59,859 nt of DNA from an uncultured Verrucomicrobia subdivision 3 bacterium (GCA_903850425.1 CAINLR010000028.1:1-59859), one strand, 5' to 3'; shown: positions 19,682-29,816, numbered from the stretch's first letter. Program-made: numbers and translations. Notes: generated by a model from the letters alone, not told the origin.

Positions 19682-21964
19682 GTGAAAGTCTATTCCATCC
19701 TCGGCGTCTTGGGCATTATGTCATCACTCGGCGCTGCAGAACTGCATGTCGCGGTCAACGGCAGCGATGCCAATTCCGGCACGAAGAAGTCCCAGTTTCG
19801 CACGATCCAACACGCGGCGGACCTCGCGCAGCCGGGCGATGTCGTCACGGTGCATGAAGGTGTTTACCGCGAACGCGTCCGCCCGCCACGCGGCGGCACC
19901 TCGGACAAGAAGCGCATCACGTATCAGGCTGCGGCGGGTGAAAAGGTCGTTATCAGCGGGTCGGAGATCGTGAACAATTGGGAGCGGGTAACGAATGACA
20001 CATGGCGGGTGACCATCCCGAATTCTTTTTTCGGCAAGTTCAATCCCTATGCCGATCTGATCCACGGCGACTGGTATGGCAGCCGCCGGCCGAATCACAC
20101 GGGCGCAGTTTATCTGAATGACGACTGGCTGCGTGAGGCGGCGCAGTTCGACGAAGTGCTGAAGCCGGCGGACCAATCTCCTTTGTGGTTCGCCCTGGTG
20201 GACGGGGTGACGGTGGAAGTGCCAGCATCAGAATACCTCCTGAACCTCGCGTCGTTTCGTGTCGGCTCAGCGGAGGTTCCAGCGAACCAGATCGTCGCCA
20301 AACGCGGCACGCAACTGGCGGCCTGCTCCGAGGGCGGTCAATGCGTTGGCTATATTCACCAGAACGACTGGGTGCGTTATGATGCGGTGGATTTTGGAGC
20401 GGGAGCTGAAAGCATCACTCTGCGCGCGGCTGCGAATGTGGGCACGGGAGGAATCGTCGAGTTGCGGTTGGACAAGTTTGATGGCGAGCTGTTGGGGACT
20501 TGCGAGGTGACGACCACGGGCGGTTGGCAGAACTGGCAGTCGTTCACCGCCAGGATTAATAAGACCGGAGGCAAAAGAAATCTGTGCCTCTTGTTCAAAG
20601 CGTGCCAACCGGCCAGCCCAGCCAAGCAGTTTATTCCGCCGGCCGGCCGAACTAGGATCTACGCGCAATTTCCCGGCGTCAACCCCAACGACGGCCAAGT
20701 GGAGATCAATGTCCGCCAGACCGTGTTCACTCCGCAGCAGACCGGCATCAACTTCCTTACCGTGCGCGGCTTTGACCTGCGCAATGCCGCCACACCGTGG
20801 GCACCACCGACCGCCGGGCAGATTGGAATTATTTCCGCCTACTGGTGCAAAGGCTGGATCATCGAGAACAATAAAATTAGTTATTCAACCTGCTCTGGGA
20901 TGGCGCTCGGCAAATACAGCGATGAATGGGACAACCGCGCGGAATCCGCCGAGGGCTATGTCGGCACGCTCACTCGCGCGCTGACGAACGGCTGGAACAA
21001 GGCGACGGTCGGTAGCCATATCGTCCGCAACAATCAAATTCATCACTGTGAACAGACCGGCATCGTGGGCAGTCTCGGCTGCTCGTTCAGCACCATTACC
21101 GGCAACGACATTCACGACATCCATGTCCGCGAGCTTTTCGGCGGCGCGGAAATGGCGGGCATCAAATTCCACGGCGCGATTGATGTCGCCATCAGCCACA
21201 ACCACATTTACCGCTGCGGCGCCGTCGCCGGCCTCTGGCTGGATTGGATGGCGCAAGGCGCGCAGGTCACGGGAAATCTGTTCCACGACAACCGCTCGCA
21301 GGACATCTTTTTTGAGATGCAGCACGGCCCGATCTTGGTGGCCAATAATTTGTTTCTGTCCCAGCGCCGCTCGTTTGAGCTGAATTCCCAGGGCGTTGCC
21401 TTTGTCCACAATCTGATTGCCGGGACCATCGCCAGCTCTCGCGGCGATACGCGCAGCACGCCGTTTCACCCGGCTCACGCCACCGAAATCGCCGGGCTCT
21501 ATTCGGCGACGGCAGGCGATAGCGGCGACCATCGCTTCTACCACAACCTGTTCATCGCACCCGCCAATCTTGCTGCACTGGACAAGTCGGTTCTGCCATG
21601 TTTCGCTGCCGGCAACGTGTTCACCAAAGGCTCGCAGGCGTCGAAATTCGACAACCTGGCGCTGCTCAAGCCGGAGTTTGAGGCTGGCGTGACGTTGGAG
21701 CAGAAAGTTGACGGCTGGTATCTCGAACTCGCCGAGGATAAAGCGTGGCGTAGCGAAACGAAGCGTCAAACGGTGACCACGGATATGCTGGGCAAGGCGA
21801 AAGTGTCCGGTTGCGCCTACGAAAACGCCGACGGCACACCGCTCCACGTCAACACCGATTACTTCGGAAAAAAGCGCGACGCCAAAAATCCTGCTCCCGG
21901 CCCGTTTGAGAAAATCGCGGATGGCAAACCGCAGATCAAAGTGTGGCCGGCCAATCGCGAATGA
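19682..21964 (+). CDS. GH120 family beta-xylosidase with embedded CBM6-like domain
   Basis: A GTG start at 19682 gives a clean signal peptide (MKVYSILGVLGIMSSLGAA) and 760 residues. The right-handed beta-helix opens with 'DVVTVHEGVYRERVRPP' and 'KKRITYQAAAGEKVVISGSE', then 'FFGKFNPYADLIHGDW', matching recalled GH120 XylC beta-xylosidases. The catalytic pair is conserved: Asp521 in 'GLWLDWMAQG' and Glu545 in 'DIFFEMQHGP'. About 120 residues ('LNLASFRVGSAEVPA' to 'LCLLFKACQP') are inserted between 'WFALVDG' and 'RTRIYAQFPGVNPN'. They read like a CBM6 ('GYIHQNDWVRYDAVDF', 'VELRLDKFDGELLG'). It probably releases xylose from xylo-oligosaccharides in the periplasm or outside. Confidence 0.88.
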   Translation: MKVYSILGVLGIMSSLGAAELHVAVNGSDANSGTKKSQFRTIQHAADLAQPGDVVTVHEGVYRERVRPPRGGTSDKKRITYQAAAGEKVVISGSEIVNNWERVTNDTWRVTIPNSFFGKFNPYADLIHGDWYGSRRPNHTGAVYLNDDWLREAAQFDEVLKPADQSPLWFALVDGVTVEVPASEYLLNLASFRVGSAEVPANQIVAKRGTQLAACSEGGQCVGYIHQNDWVRYDAVDFGAGAESITLRAAANVGTGGIVELRLDKFDGELLGTCEVTTTGGWQNWQSFTARINKTGGKRNLCLLFKACQPASPAKQFIPPAGRTRIYAQFPGVNPNDGQVEINVRQTVFTPQQTGINFLTVRGFDLRNAATPWAPPTAGQIGIISAYWCKGWIIENNKISYSTCSGMALGKYSDEWDNRAESAEGYVGTLTRALTNGWNKATVGSHIVRNNQIHHCEQTGIVGSLGCSFSTITGNDIHDIHVRELFGGAEMAGIKFHGAIDVAISHNHIYRCGAVAGLWLDWMAQGAQVTGNLFHDNRSQDIFFEMQHGPILVANNLFLSQRRSFELNSQGVAFVHNLIAGTIASSRGDTRSTPFHPAHATEIAGLYSATAGDSGDHRFYHNLFIAPANLAALDKSVLPCFAAGNVFTKGSQASKFDNLALLKPEFEAGVTLEQKVDGWYLELAEDKAWRSETKRQTVTTDMLGKAKVSGCAYENADGTPLHVNTDYFGKKRDAKNPAPGPFEKIADGKPQIKVWPANRE

Positions 21965-22054
21965 TCAGCGCTTGGAATGGGATGCGCTGGCATTCCCCCG
22001 TTTGTGGTATTCCTGGCTCGGGCGGCGCGAACTAACATTCAGCTTACGAACTCA

Positions 22055-25000
22055 ATGACATTAAACGGCGCGCTCGCAATCCTGCTCGCCACGCTGGCGC
22101 TGGCCGCACGCGGGGCGGACTGGCATGTCATTGCCTCGTTTGATGCGGCCAAGGCGGATGATATGCCCAAGGCGAGCGGGGCGACGGGATATGTTTATCT
22201 TCCTGAAGAAATTCCGGAATCCAGTCTCCCGGCGGCCAGCGCCCAACGCAAAATTGTATTTGGCAGCCAGGTGGTTCTCGCGTGGTCCGGGGCCAATCCC
22301 GGCGCGCACTATAAAATCCAGGCGGCGTTCCTATCTGACAGCGACGACCGTCTGCTGCGGCTTGAATGCAACAACCGACCGCTGGAAGAAAAGCTGGCGT
22401 TGCCAAAATGGAATTTGCTCGAACGCGAGTGGCTGGTTCCGGACGGCGCGATTGCCGACGGCGACATCGGCATCACCATCAGCCGACTCGGTGGGGCCAA
22501 TGCCGTGCTCTCGCGGTTGGAAGTCCTTTCGGACACGCCGCAAACACTTTCCGCGCCGCCGCCGCTCGCAGAACTGCTCGGCAAAATAAATGTGCCGCTG
22601 CCGCGCCTGTCGCCGCGTCCGGTGGCGGTCGCCGGCATTAAGTCGCCGCTGGTTTCATTGGATGGGCGTTGGCAATTTACTCCCAAACCACCGCTTGGCT
22701 TTGAGAACTTCAGCGCCGCACAAACGAAGCCGTGGGCCAAAATCCAAGTTCCCGGCGAGTGGGTCATGCAAGGATTTGAAGTCGCCAGCAATTCGGTGGC
22801 GGCGTATTGGCGCGAGTTTCAAATCCCCGCTGCGTGGCGGGGTTACCGCGTCAAGCTGCGTTTCGACACGGTTCACAGTGACTGCCATGTCTTCGTGAAT
22901 GGTCGCGAGGTCGGCGCGCATGAGGGCTGTTTCACCGCGTTTGAACTCGATATCACCGACGCCGTGAAGCCGGGTCGCAACACGCTGGCGCTGGCGGTGA
23001 CAAGCGAATCCACCGCCGACACGCTCGCCAGTGCGACGCAATACGCCGCGCACCAACTCGGCGGCATCACGCGCAAGGTGCAGCTCTTCGCCCTGCCGGA
23101 AATGAATGTAGCATCGCAAATTCTCACGACGACGTTTGACAAAAAATTCAAGGATGCGGAACTGAAGATCCATCTGGAGATCGCGAATGAATCGTTGCGC
23201 GACCGTAAAACCGCCGCGCGATTCCAACTCGTGGACGCCGCTGGCAAAGTGGTTTTGACCGAAACGCGTGAAGTTCCACCGGTGCGCGCCGGTCAGATTG
23301 TTGCCGCCGATTTCTTCCTGCCGGTCGCTGCGCCAAAGAAATGGGATTCCGAGCATCCTAATTTGTATTCGCTGAAAACGGCGTTGCTGGTTGGTGGCCG
23401 GGCAGAGCAGGGGATAACGCAGCGGGTTGGCTTCCGGCAAATCGAGGTTCGTGGCAATCAACTGTTGGTCAACGGCACGCCAGTTAAGTTGCGCGGCGCG
23501 TGCCGGCACGAGGTGGACCCGTTGCGCGGCCGCAGCCTGACGCCGCAGATTTGGAAGCAGGACGCCGAGCTTTTCCGGGCGGCAAACGTGAACTACATCC
23601 GCACCAGTCATTATCCGCCCGCCGAGGAGTTCTTGGATTTGTGCGACGAATTCGGTTTCTTCGTCGAGTGTGAAGCGCCGTTGTGCTGGGTGAATCACGG
23701 CGCGAATTCCATCTGGAGTTCCTGGGATTATCGCGACAAAAAGTTTTTCAATTTTCTCCTGCGTGCCAACTTCGAAAACCTGGCGGCGAACCGCCACCAT
23801 CCGTGCGTCACGATCTGGTCGCTGGCCAATGAATCCACTTGGTCGCCGTTGTTTGCCGAAGTGAACCGTCGCGTGAAGCTCGCCGATCCGACGCGTCCGA
23901 CGTCGTTTCACGACCAATGCTGGGGCGGCTACAACAACGCGCACAGTCAGGCGGATATTGCGGTTTATCATTATCCCGGCGAGAACGGGCCGGCCAAATG
24001 CGATGAAGCAAATCGCCCAGTCTTGTTTGGCGAATATTGCCACGTCGAATGTTACAACCGCCGCGAACTCGCCACCGATCCAGGCGTGCGCGACGACTGG
24101 GGGCGCGGCTTTGCGCGCATGAGCGACTTGATGTATCAGCACGACGGCTGTCTCGGCGGCGCGATCTGGGCGGCGATTGACGACGTGTTTTGTTTGCCCA
24201 ATGGAAAATTTGTCGGCTACGGCATGTGGGGCAGCATTTGCGACGGCTGGCGGCGCGACAAGCCGGAGACGTGGCATGTGAAGAAAACCTATTCGCCTGT
24301 CCAGGTGACTACAACCAGCTTGCCGCTGCCAGCAGCCGGCGAGTCCATCCGCGTTCCCGTTGAGAACCGATATAGTTTTGCAGACCTCAACGAAGTCCGG
24401 ATAGCGTGGAATGTCGGCGGCTCAAAGGGAAAAGTGCGGGCCGATCTGCCTGCGCGGCACAGTGGCGAAATTGTCATTCCGTCGCCCGCCGGATTGAAGC
24501 ATGGCGACGTGCTGCATTTGACTTTCACCGATCCGCGCGGTTTTGTCTGTGATGAAGATAATATCGTCCTGGGGAACTCCACCGCAGACATTCCTCCCAT
24601 CGCTGAAAAGAACGGTGAATGGCTCTTGGTCACACCGGCGGAAGGTCAGATTCAAATCAAGGGAGCTAAAGTCGAATATCTTATTGACCGCCACAGCGGG
24701 CAGTTCATCAGCGGCAAGCTGAATGGCAACACCTTTCTCACCGGCGGTCCGGCGCTGATGCTTCTGCCGCTGCAATCCGAAGCGTGCGAACCGGTGGACC
24801 TTGGGGTTTGGAAACCATTGAATAACGGCGGTGAAAACTGGATAGCTAACATGGTGTTGGCGAAGGAAGCCGCCGACCGTTCGGTTGAGATTGCCGTGAA
24901 AGGATCGAGCAAGCTGGCCACAGGTGATTATGTGATTCACCTGGACACGGCGGGAGGAATCAAGATTCGTTACGCTTTCGCCTCGAACATAAAAGTGAAT

Positions 25001-25495
25001 CCGCGCCAGTGGGGCATGGTTTTTTTTGCGCCGAAAAACTTTGCAACGCTTCAGTGGAAGCGCTCGGCGCAGTGGTCGTATTATCCGGTTGGGCACCTTG
25101 GACGCCCGGTTGGAACAGCGAAAGCTCGCCGCGCGACGGGCCATTCCCCTTACGCGGTGACGCCGCCCGCGAACGCGTGGTCGGTGGATGCAACCGAGCT
25201 GGGCGGAAATGATTTCAGCAGCACGAAAGTTGCCATCCAGGAAGCATCGCTCGTGGATCGGTCAGACCAGTTGCGAGTGTATTCCGATGGCCATCAATCC
25301 GTCCGTGCTTTTTCAGATAGCGACCAATTTGGTTTGCTCGTCACAGGGTTTCACACGGGCGGTGGCGACGGATTTTTTGCCACCCACCTCGCTGCGGAGC
25401 GCCGTCCGCTTCAAGTCGGCTCCGCCATTAGCGATGAAATCACCCTCCAGCTTGCGGCCGACGGAGCCGGGCATATTCATGCCCTGCCCAAATGA
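22055..25495 (+). CDS. Secreted GH2-family glycosidase (beta-galactosidase-like)
   Basis: A 1146-residue protein with signal peptide 'MTLNGALAILLATLALAARG'. An N-terminal extension precedes the GH2 sugar-binding domain ('SLDGRWQFTPK', 'PGEWVMQGF', 'YWREFQIPA'), the immunoglobulin-like domain, and the TIM barrel ('VNGTPVKLRGACRHEVDPLRG', 'NYIRTSHYPP'). The acid/base is Glu593 in 'SLANES' and the nucleophile is Glu660 in 'LFGEYCH'. Two hundred or more beta-rich residues follow. GH2 members include beta-galactosidases, mannosidases and glucuronidases, and the substrate is not fixed by these motifs. The start at 22055 is chosen for its signal peptide. Confidence 0.87.
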   Translation: MTLNGALAILLATLALAARGADWHVIASFDAAKADDMPKASGATGYVYLPEEIPESSLPAASAQRKIVFGSQVVLAWSGANPGAHYKIQAAFLSDSDDRLLRLECNNRPLEEKLALPKWNLLEREWLVPDGAIADGDIGITISRLGGANAVLSRLEVLSDTPQTLSAPPPLAELLGKINVPLPRLSPRPVAVAGIKSPLVSLDGRWQFTPKPPLGFENFSAAQTKPWAKIQVPGEWVMQGFEVASNSVAAYWREFQIPAAWRGYRVKLRFDTVHSDCHVFVNGREVGAHEGCFTAFELDITDAVKPGRNTLALAVTSESTADTLASATQYAAHQLGGITRKVQLFALPEMNVASQILTTTFDKKFKDAELKIHLEIANESLRDRKTAARFQLVDAAGKVVLTETREVPPVRAGQIVAADFFLPVAAPKKWDSEHPNLYSLKTALLVGGRAEQGITQRVGFRQIEVRGNQLLVNGTPVKLRGACRHEVDPLRGRSLTPQIWKQDAELFRAANVNYIRTSHYPPAEEFLDLCDEFGFFVECEAPLCWVNHGANSIWSSWDYRDKKFFNFLLRANFENLAANRHHPCVTIWSLANESTWSPLFAEVNRRVKLADPTRPTSFHDQCWGGYNNAHSQADIAVYHYPGENGPAKCDEANRPVLFGEYCHVECYNRRELATDPGVRDDWGRGFARMSDLMYQHDGCLGGAIWAAIDDVFCLPNGKFVGYGMWGSICDGWRRDKPETWHVKKTYSPVQVTTTSLPLPAAGESIRVPVENRYSFADLNEVRIAWNVGGSKGKVRADLPARHSGEIVIPSPAGLKHGDVLHLTFTDPRGFVCDEDNIVLGNSTADIPPIAEKNGEWLLVTPAEGQIQIKGAKVEYLIDRHSGQFISGKLNGNTFLTGGPALMLLPLQSEACEPVDLGVWKPLNNGGENWIANMVLAKEAADRSVEIAVKGSSKLATGDYVIHLDTAGGIKIRYAFASNIKVNPRQWGMVFFAPKNFATLQWKRSAQWSYYPVGHLGRPVGTAKARRATGHSPYAVTPPANAWSVDATELGGNDFSSTKVAIQEASLVDRSDQLRVYSDGHQSVRAFSDSDQFGLLVTGFHTGGGDGFFATHLAAERRPLQVGSAISDEITLQLAADGAGHIHALPK

Positions 25496-25540
25496 AATTT
25501 GTTTCGCCAACCTCCAATAAAACCAATCCATTCTCTCTTT

Positions 25541-27886
25541 ATGAAAAAACTCCTCGCCCGCTTCGGCCGGCACGCCGCGATCACGGCCTGCGTCTGCCTC
25601 CTGGTCCGCTCGACGTCGGCGGCCACCTTCACCATCGGCGACAGTGATTTTCTGCTCGATGGGAAACCATTTCTCATCAAGGCCGGCGAGATGCATCCGG
25701 CGCGCGTGCCACATGAATATTGGGCGGATCGGCTGAAAATGATTCACGCGATGGGACTCAACACGGTTTCGATTTATGTGTTCTGGAACCAGCACGAGCC
25801 GGAGGAAGGCAAATTTAATTTCAAGGGCGACGCAGACGTTGCCGAGTTCGTGCGGCTCGCGCAGAAGGAAGGCCTGTGGGTCATCGTGCGGCCCGGGCCG
25901 TATTGCTGCGCCGAGTGGGAATTTGGTGGCTATCCGTGGTGGCTGCTCAAGTCGGGCGATTTGAAAGTGCGCTGCCAGGATCCGAAATTCCTCGCGCAGG
26001 CGGGAGCGTATTTCAAGAAGCTTGGCGAGCAGCTTGCGCCGCTGCAAATCACGCACGGCGGACCGATCATCCTGATTCAGGTGGAAAATGAATACGGCAG
26101 CTACGGCAGCGACCATGTTTACATGGGCCAGATTCGCGACCTCGAGCGCGCCGCTGGCTTTGATGTGCCGCAGTTCACTTCGGACGGCGGCGGGCACATG
26201 ATGGCCGGCGGTTCCTTGCCGGATGTGCTGCCCGGACTCAATGGCGGTGGCGGCACCAACATCATGAAGGAGATCGGCAAGTATCGGCCGACCGGGCCGT
26301 GGTTCGTGCCGGAATTTTATCCGGGCTGGCTCGATCATTGGGGCGAAGATCATGCGCAGACCGGCATTCGCGGCCTGGTGCGGGAAACTGAATGGAAGAT
26401 CACGAACCATGTTTCGTTTTGCTATTATATGGTTTTCGGCGGCACGTCGTTCGGTTTCATGAACGGCGCGAACTACGGCGGCCATTTCCAGCCGCAGCCG
26501 ACGAGCTACGATTACGACGCGCCCATTGACGAGGCGGGCCGGCCGACGAAGAAATTCTTCGCCCTGCGGGAAGTGCTGGCGCGGCATCTTGCCCCCGGCG
26601 AAACCTTGACGGACGTTCCGCCGACTCCGCCAATCATTGCAATTCCAGAAATTAAACTGACTGAATCCGCGAGCGTGTTTGACCTGCTCGGCCAACCCGT
26701 GAAGTCGGAAAAGCCATTAAACTTTGAGGATCTCGGCCAGGATTACGGCTACGTTTTGTATCGCACGAAAATTGTCGGGCCGGTGGATGCGGCCCTGAAA
26801 ATAAAGGAGCTGCGCGATTACGCCGTGGTGTGCGTGGACGGCAAGCGCGTCGCCACGCTCGACCGCCGGCACAAGCAGGATTCCTTGACGCTGGTTATCA
26901 CCAATGCCAGCGCCACGCTGGACATCCTCCTGGAGAATGGCGGGCGCATCAATTACGGCGGCCAGATTCCTTTCAATCACAAGGGCATCACCGAAGCTGT
27001 CACGCTCGGCGATCGCGAACTTACCGGCTGGGAAATGTTCAAGCTGCCCTTCGATAATGTTTCGGCTTTGAAAATTTCCGGCCCGACCACGGCAGCCGCG
27101 CCGTTTGTCGCGCGCGGCACGTTTGAACTTGCCCGAGTTGGCGATGCATTCCTTGACCTGCGTGGCTGGGGCAAGGGCATCGTTTTCATCAACGGCCACA
27201 ACCTGGGCCGCTATTGGTATATCGGGCCGCAACAGACGCTTTATGTGCCCGGTGTCTGGCTCAAAAAAGGCCGCAATGAAATTGTCCTTTTCGAGCAAAT
27301 CAAGGACGGCATTCACGAGCTCGCCACGCTCACGGACCCCGTGCTGAACCAGTTGAACCCGGACGAGAACGCCGTCGTCCGCAGCCAGGTGAGCAACAAA
27401 TCCGAGAACACCGCGTCGCGCGGCAAGATGTCGGAGCCGAAATTCCCCGCGTCAGCTTTGGTTAAAACTGGTGCGCTCGCGGACAGCGAAGATGAGCAGA
27501 CCGTGCGAATCCCCACGCAGAAGGCGCGGTATCTGGGGTTGCAGGCGCTCTCGTCGCATAACGGTGATGAGTTCACCACCCTCGCGGAAATCGACGCTCT
27601 GGATGCTGCCGGCAAAACGGTTTCGCGCAAAAGCTGGAAAGTCATCTATGTGGACAGCGAGGAAAATTTCTCCGAGGGCGACCAGGCGGAAAAGATCTTT
27701 GATAGTGACCCGGCGACTTTCTGGCACACGCTTTGGAGCGCGCCACACACGAGTCATCCGCACACGGTCGTGATTGATTTTGGCGCGGAGCAGGATATCT
27801 CCGGCGTGCGCCTGTTACCGCGCCAGGACTCGCCGAACGGCCGCATCAAGGATTATCGACTGTATCTGGATACCAAGCCGTTTTGA
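25541..27886 (+). CDS. Secreted GH35 beta-galactosidase with F5/8-type C-terminal domain
   Basis: A 781-residue protein with signal peptide 'MKKLLARFGRHAAITACVC'. The GH35 barrel begins 'FLLDGKPFLIKAGEMHPARVP', continues 'VSIYVFWNQHEPEEGKF', and has acid/base Glu184 in 'VENEYGSYG' and nucleophile Glu258 in 'VPEFYPGWLDHWG'. The C-terminal 150 residues ('LGLQALSSHNGDEFTTLAE' to 'RIKDYRLYLD') look like a discoidin/F5-8 type C carbohydrate-binding module. GH35 enzymes remove terminal beta-galactose. It starts 46 bases after the GH2 gene and ends the hydrolase cluster. Confidence 0.93.
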   Translation: MKKLLARFGRHAAITACVCLLVRSTSAATFTIGDSDFLLDGKPFLIKAGEMHPARVPHEYWADRLKMIHAMGLNTVSIYVFWNQHEPEEGKFNFKGDADVAEFVRLAQKEGLWVIVRPGPYCCAEWEFGGYPWWLLKSGDLKVRCQDPKFLAQAGAYFKKLGEQLAPLQITHGGPIILIQVENEYGSYGSDHVYMGQIRDLERAAGFDVPQFTSDGGGHMMAGGSLPDVLPGLNGGGGTNIMKEIGKYRPTGPWFVPEFYPGWLDHWGEDHAQTGIRGLVRETEWKITNHVSFCYYMVFGGTSFGFMNGANYGGHFQPQPTSYDYDAPIDEAGRPTKKFFALREVLARHLAPGETLTDVPPTPPIIAIPEIKLTESASVFDLLGQPVKSEKPLNFEDLGQDYGYVLYRTKIVGPVDAALKIKELRDYAVVCVDGKRVATLDRRHKQDSLTLVITNASATLDILLENGGRINYGGQIPFNHKGITEAVTLGDRELTGWEMFKLPFDNVSALKISGPTTAAAPFVARGTFELARVGDAFLDLRGWGKGIVFINGHNLGRYWYIGPQQTLYVPGVWLKKGRNEIVLFEQIKDGIHELATLTDPVLNQLNPDENAVVRSQVSNKSENTASRGKMSEPKFPASALVKTGALADSEDEQTVRIPTQKARYLGLQALSSHNGDEFTTLAEIDALDAAGKTVSRKSWKVIYVDSEENFSEGDQAEKIFDSDPATFWHTLWSAPHTSHPHTVVIDFGAEQDISGVRLLPRQDSPNGRIKDYRLYLDTKPF

Positions 27887-27920
27887 GCCAGCGTTTGGTA
27901 TTGGTTCACCATTTATCGTT

Positions 27921-27953
27921 CCGCCGCTGCGCACTACCCAGTGCGTGGCGGCG
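27921..27953 (+). terminator. Hairpin after the glycosidase cluster, possible terminator
   Basis: CCGCCGCTGCGCACT pairs with AGTGCGTGGCGG around an ACCC loop, with small internal mismatches. It lies 35 bases after the GH35 stop. There is no T-tract, so termination is uncertain. Confidence 0.35.
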
Positions 27954-28089
27954 AGAAGGGCGGTTTTGTCGCGTTTATTGGGCATCGGGCTTTTCGATGT
28001 TCGTTGGCTTTTTTCAATTCACATCCTGCCCCATTCGGAGTTAATGTCGTGCGGAGAGTCCCAAAAGAAATCCGCACCGATACTGTCCT

Positions 28090-29241
28090 ATGAAAACAAA
28101 TCGCCCCATTCATGTCCTGCTGGCCGGCATCGGCCTGGCGTCGCTGTTGGTTTACGTTCTCGCCTGTTCGACTGCCTTCAGCCCGGACGACCGGCAGGTC
28201 CTGTATCCCTCGTTTGATCCCCAAAGCGGTGCCTTGAGCTTTGCCATCTACGACCGCAAATCAGGCCGCAGCGAACACGTTTTCTCGGGCATGCAACTTC
28301 ATGCCGACACCAACTTCCATTCTTCCCCCATGCGCGCCGAGTGGATGCCCGATGGCAAACACATTCTGGTGGCGCAGGCAGACGAGAAAGATCGCCTGTC
28401 CTTGACTTTGCTGCCGCGCGGTGTCGCCGAGCCGATTCGTCATTTCGGCAGCATCGCATGTCAGGATGCCACGATGGCTTTGCAGTTTCCATTCGCGGTG
28501 GCCGGCCATTGGGTTTTTCTGAATCAGGAGCACGGCTTCGTGCGCCTGGACTTGCGCACGGGTGAAGGCGTGACTACGACCAACCTGCTGGCAATGATGC
28601 CAAACGAGGATGGCAAGACCATCGTGGGCTGGCGCGAGGCGGAAAATGACAGCGGTGAATTCGGCCTGGTGAATCCGCAAACGCTGGAGTTTCAGTCCAA
28701 GTTAATCATCACCAACAGCATCAAAGATGGCACGTTCCCGATCTTTAACTCGCAGGCGCACGAAGCTATTTTCATCGCTCACGTGGGGACGAATCAGGAA
28801 TTTCAGGTGCAACGCGACGGGCAGAAGACCTTCTCGCGCCTCATTTCGCGGCCGGGTTATGACGTGAAAGTGGCCAGCATCTTTTTGGCGCTGGGTCCGG
28901 GTAAAGATCGAGCCTTCACGACTTACTTAAGCCAGACCGAAGGCCAAACCAATTATGAGTGCGGCCTGCTCGAAATCCCGCTCTCGGAAAAACCGCTGCG
29001 CTTCACGCCGCTGTTCTCGGTGAAGTCTGATGAAATGGTTGCGTTGCTGGCGCAACCATCCCTCTCGCATGATGGCCGGACTTGGGCGATTTCTTCGGCG
29101 TGGCTTGGGGTGAAAGATAAATCCAATCCCAAGCCCGAAGACTGCGCGTTATTCCTGGTCGAGGTGGACCGGCGGCTGCCCAAGGTCACCAAGGTGCCGA
29201 TCGTCCAGCCAAATGTGCGGGATGAAGGTATGAACTTCTGA
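28090..29241 (+). CDS. Lipoprotein with WD40/TolB-like beta-propeller text, function unknown
   Basis: A 383-residue protein. The N-terminus has a hydrophobic stretch ending in a lipobox-like 'VLAC' (residues 23-26), so it is probably lipid-anchored. 'FSPDDRQVLYPSFDPQSG' and 'AEWMPDGKHILVAQADE' are TolB/WD40-like propeller blade phrases, and further beta-rich blades follow. No catalytic motif is visible. It ends three bases before the DUF2085 gene on the same strand, so the two are probably co-transcribed. Such propellers usually serve as protein-protein scaffolds, but the partner is unknown. Confidence 0.75.
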   Translation: MKTNRPIHVLLAGIGLASLLVYVLACSTAFSPDDRQVLYPSFDPQSGALSFAIYDRKSGRSEHVFSGMQLHADTNFHSSPMRAEWMPDGKHILVAQADEKDRLSLTLLPRGVAEPIRHFGSIACQDATMALQFPFAVAGHWVFLNQEHGFVRLDLRTGEGVTTTNLLAMMPNEDGKTIVGWREAENDSGEFGLVNPQTLEFQSKLIITNSIKDGTFPIFNSQAHEAIFIAHVGTNQEFQVQRDGQKTFSRLISRPGYDVKVASIFLALGPGKDRAFTTYLSQTEGQTNYECGLLEIPLSEKPLRFTPLFSVKSDEMVALLAQPSLSHDGRTWAISSAWLGVKDKSNPKPEDCALFLVEVDRRLPKVTKVPIVQPNVRDEGMNF

Positions 29242-29244
29242 AGT

Positions 29245-29814
29245 ATGCCGGAGCAATTCCATCAGTGGTTCAGTTGGATCTGCGGCCAGGGTCTCGCGCA
29301 CACCTGGTCGCCCGGCGGCGAACTCCTGCCGTGCTGCCAGCGCTGCACCGGCGTCTATGTTGGCGCATTCGTCGCTGCGTTGCTGCAACTTGCCGGTCCG
29401 CCGCCGGTAACCAGTTTCTGGCTTCGTCTCCATGGCTTGTTTTTGTTGTTCATGGTTCCGGCCGGATTTCATTGGTTTCCGCAAGGGCCGGAGTTGCGCG
29501 CCGCTTCCGGCATTCTCTTTGGCTTCGGCCTCATCGCTTTTCTCTGGCTGCCACTGCAAATAAATATTTTACCCGAGGCAGAACGGAAGAATTCACCGAC
29601 GCAGTTTTTGATATTCTTCACGGTCCTGATCGCCGCGCTGGTGTTCACACCGCTCCTGGGCGTGAGCGAAAATCCTTTTGCCGCCACCGCGCTCTCGCTG
29701 CTGACCGCTGCTGGCGCCCTGGTGCTGGCGTTGCTGGTGCTGGCCAATTTGTTTCTCACGGTGCGCGGATTATGGCGGTGGTTTTTCCAACCCGCTCCCC
29801 GCGCGGCCGCATGA
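29245..29814 (+). CDS. DUF2085-family membrane protein
   Basis: A 189-residue protein with about five hydrophobic segments. The signature 'LLPCCQRCTGVYVGAF' (Cys-rich, C-x-R-C-x-G-x-Y-x-G) near residue 30 defines DUF2085 membrane proteins, whose function is unknown. The N-terminal 'CGQ ... HTWSPGG' precedes it, as is usual. The paired cysteines could bind metal or form a disulfide. The gene sits immediately after the propeller lipoprotein and just before a palindromic repeat element. Confidence 0.82.
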   Translation: MPEQFHQWFSWICGQGLAHTWSPGGELLPCCQRCTGVYVGAFVAALLQLAGPPPVTSFWLRLHGLFLLFMVPAGFHWFPQGPELRAASGILFGFGLIAFLWLPLQINILPEAERKNSPTQFLIFFTVLIAALVFTPLLGVSENPFAATALSLLTAAGALVLALLVLANLFLTVRGLWRWFFQPAPRAAA

Positions 29815-29816
29815 AC

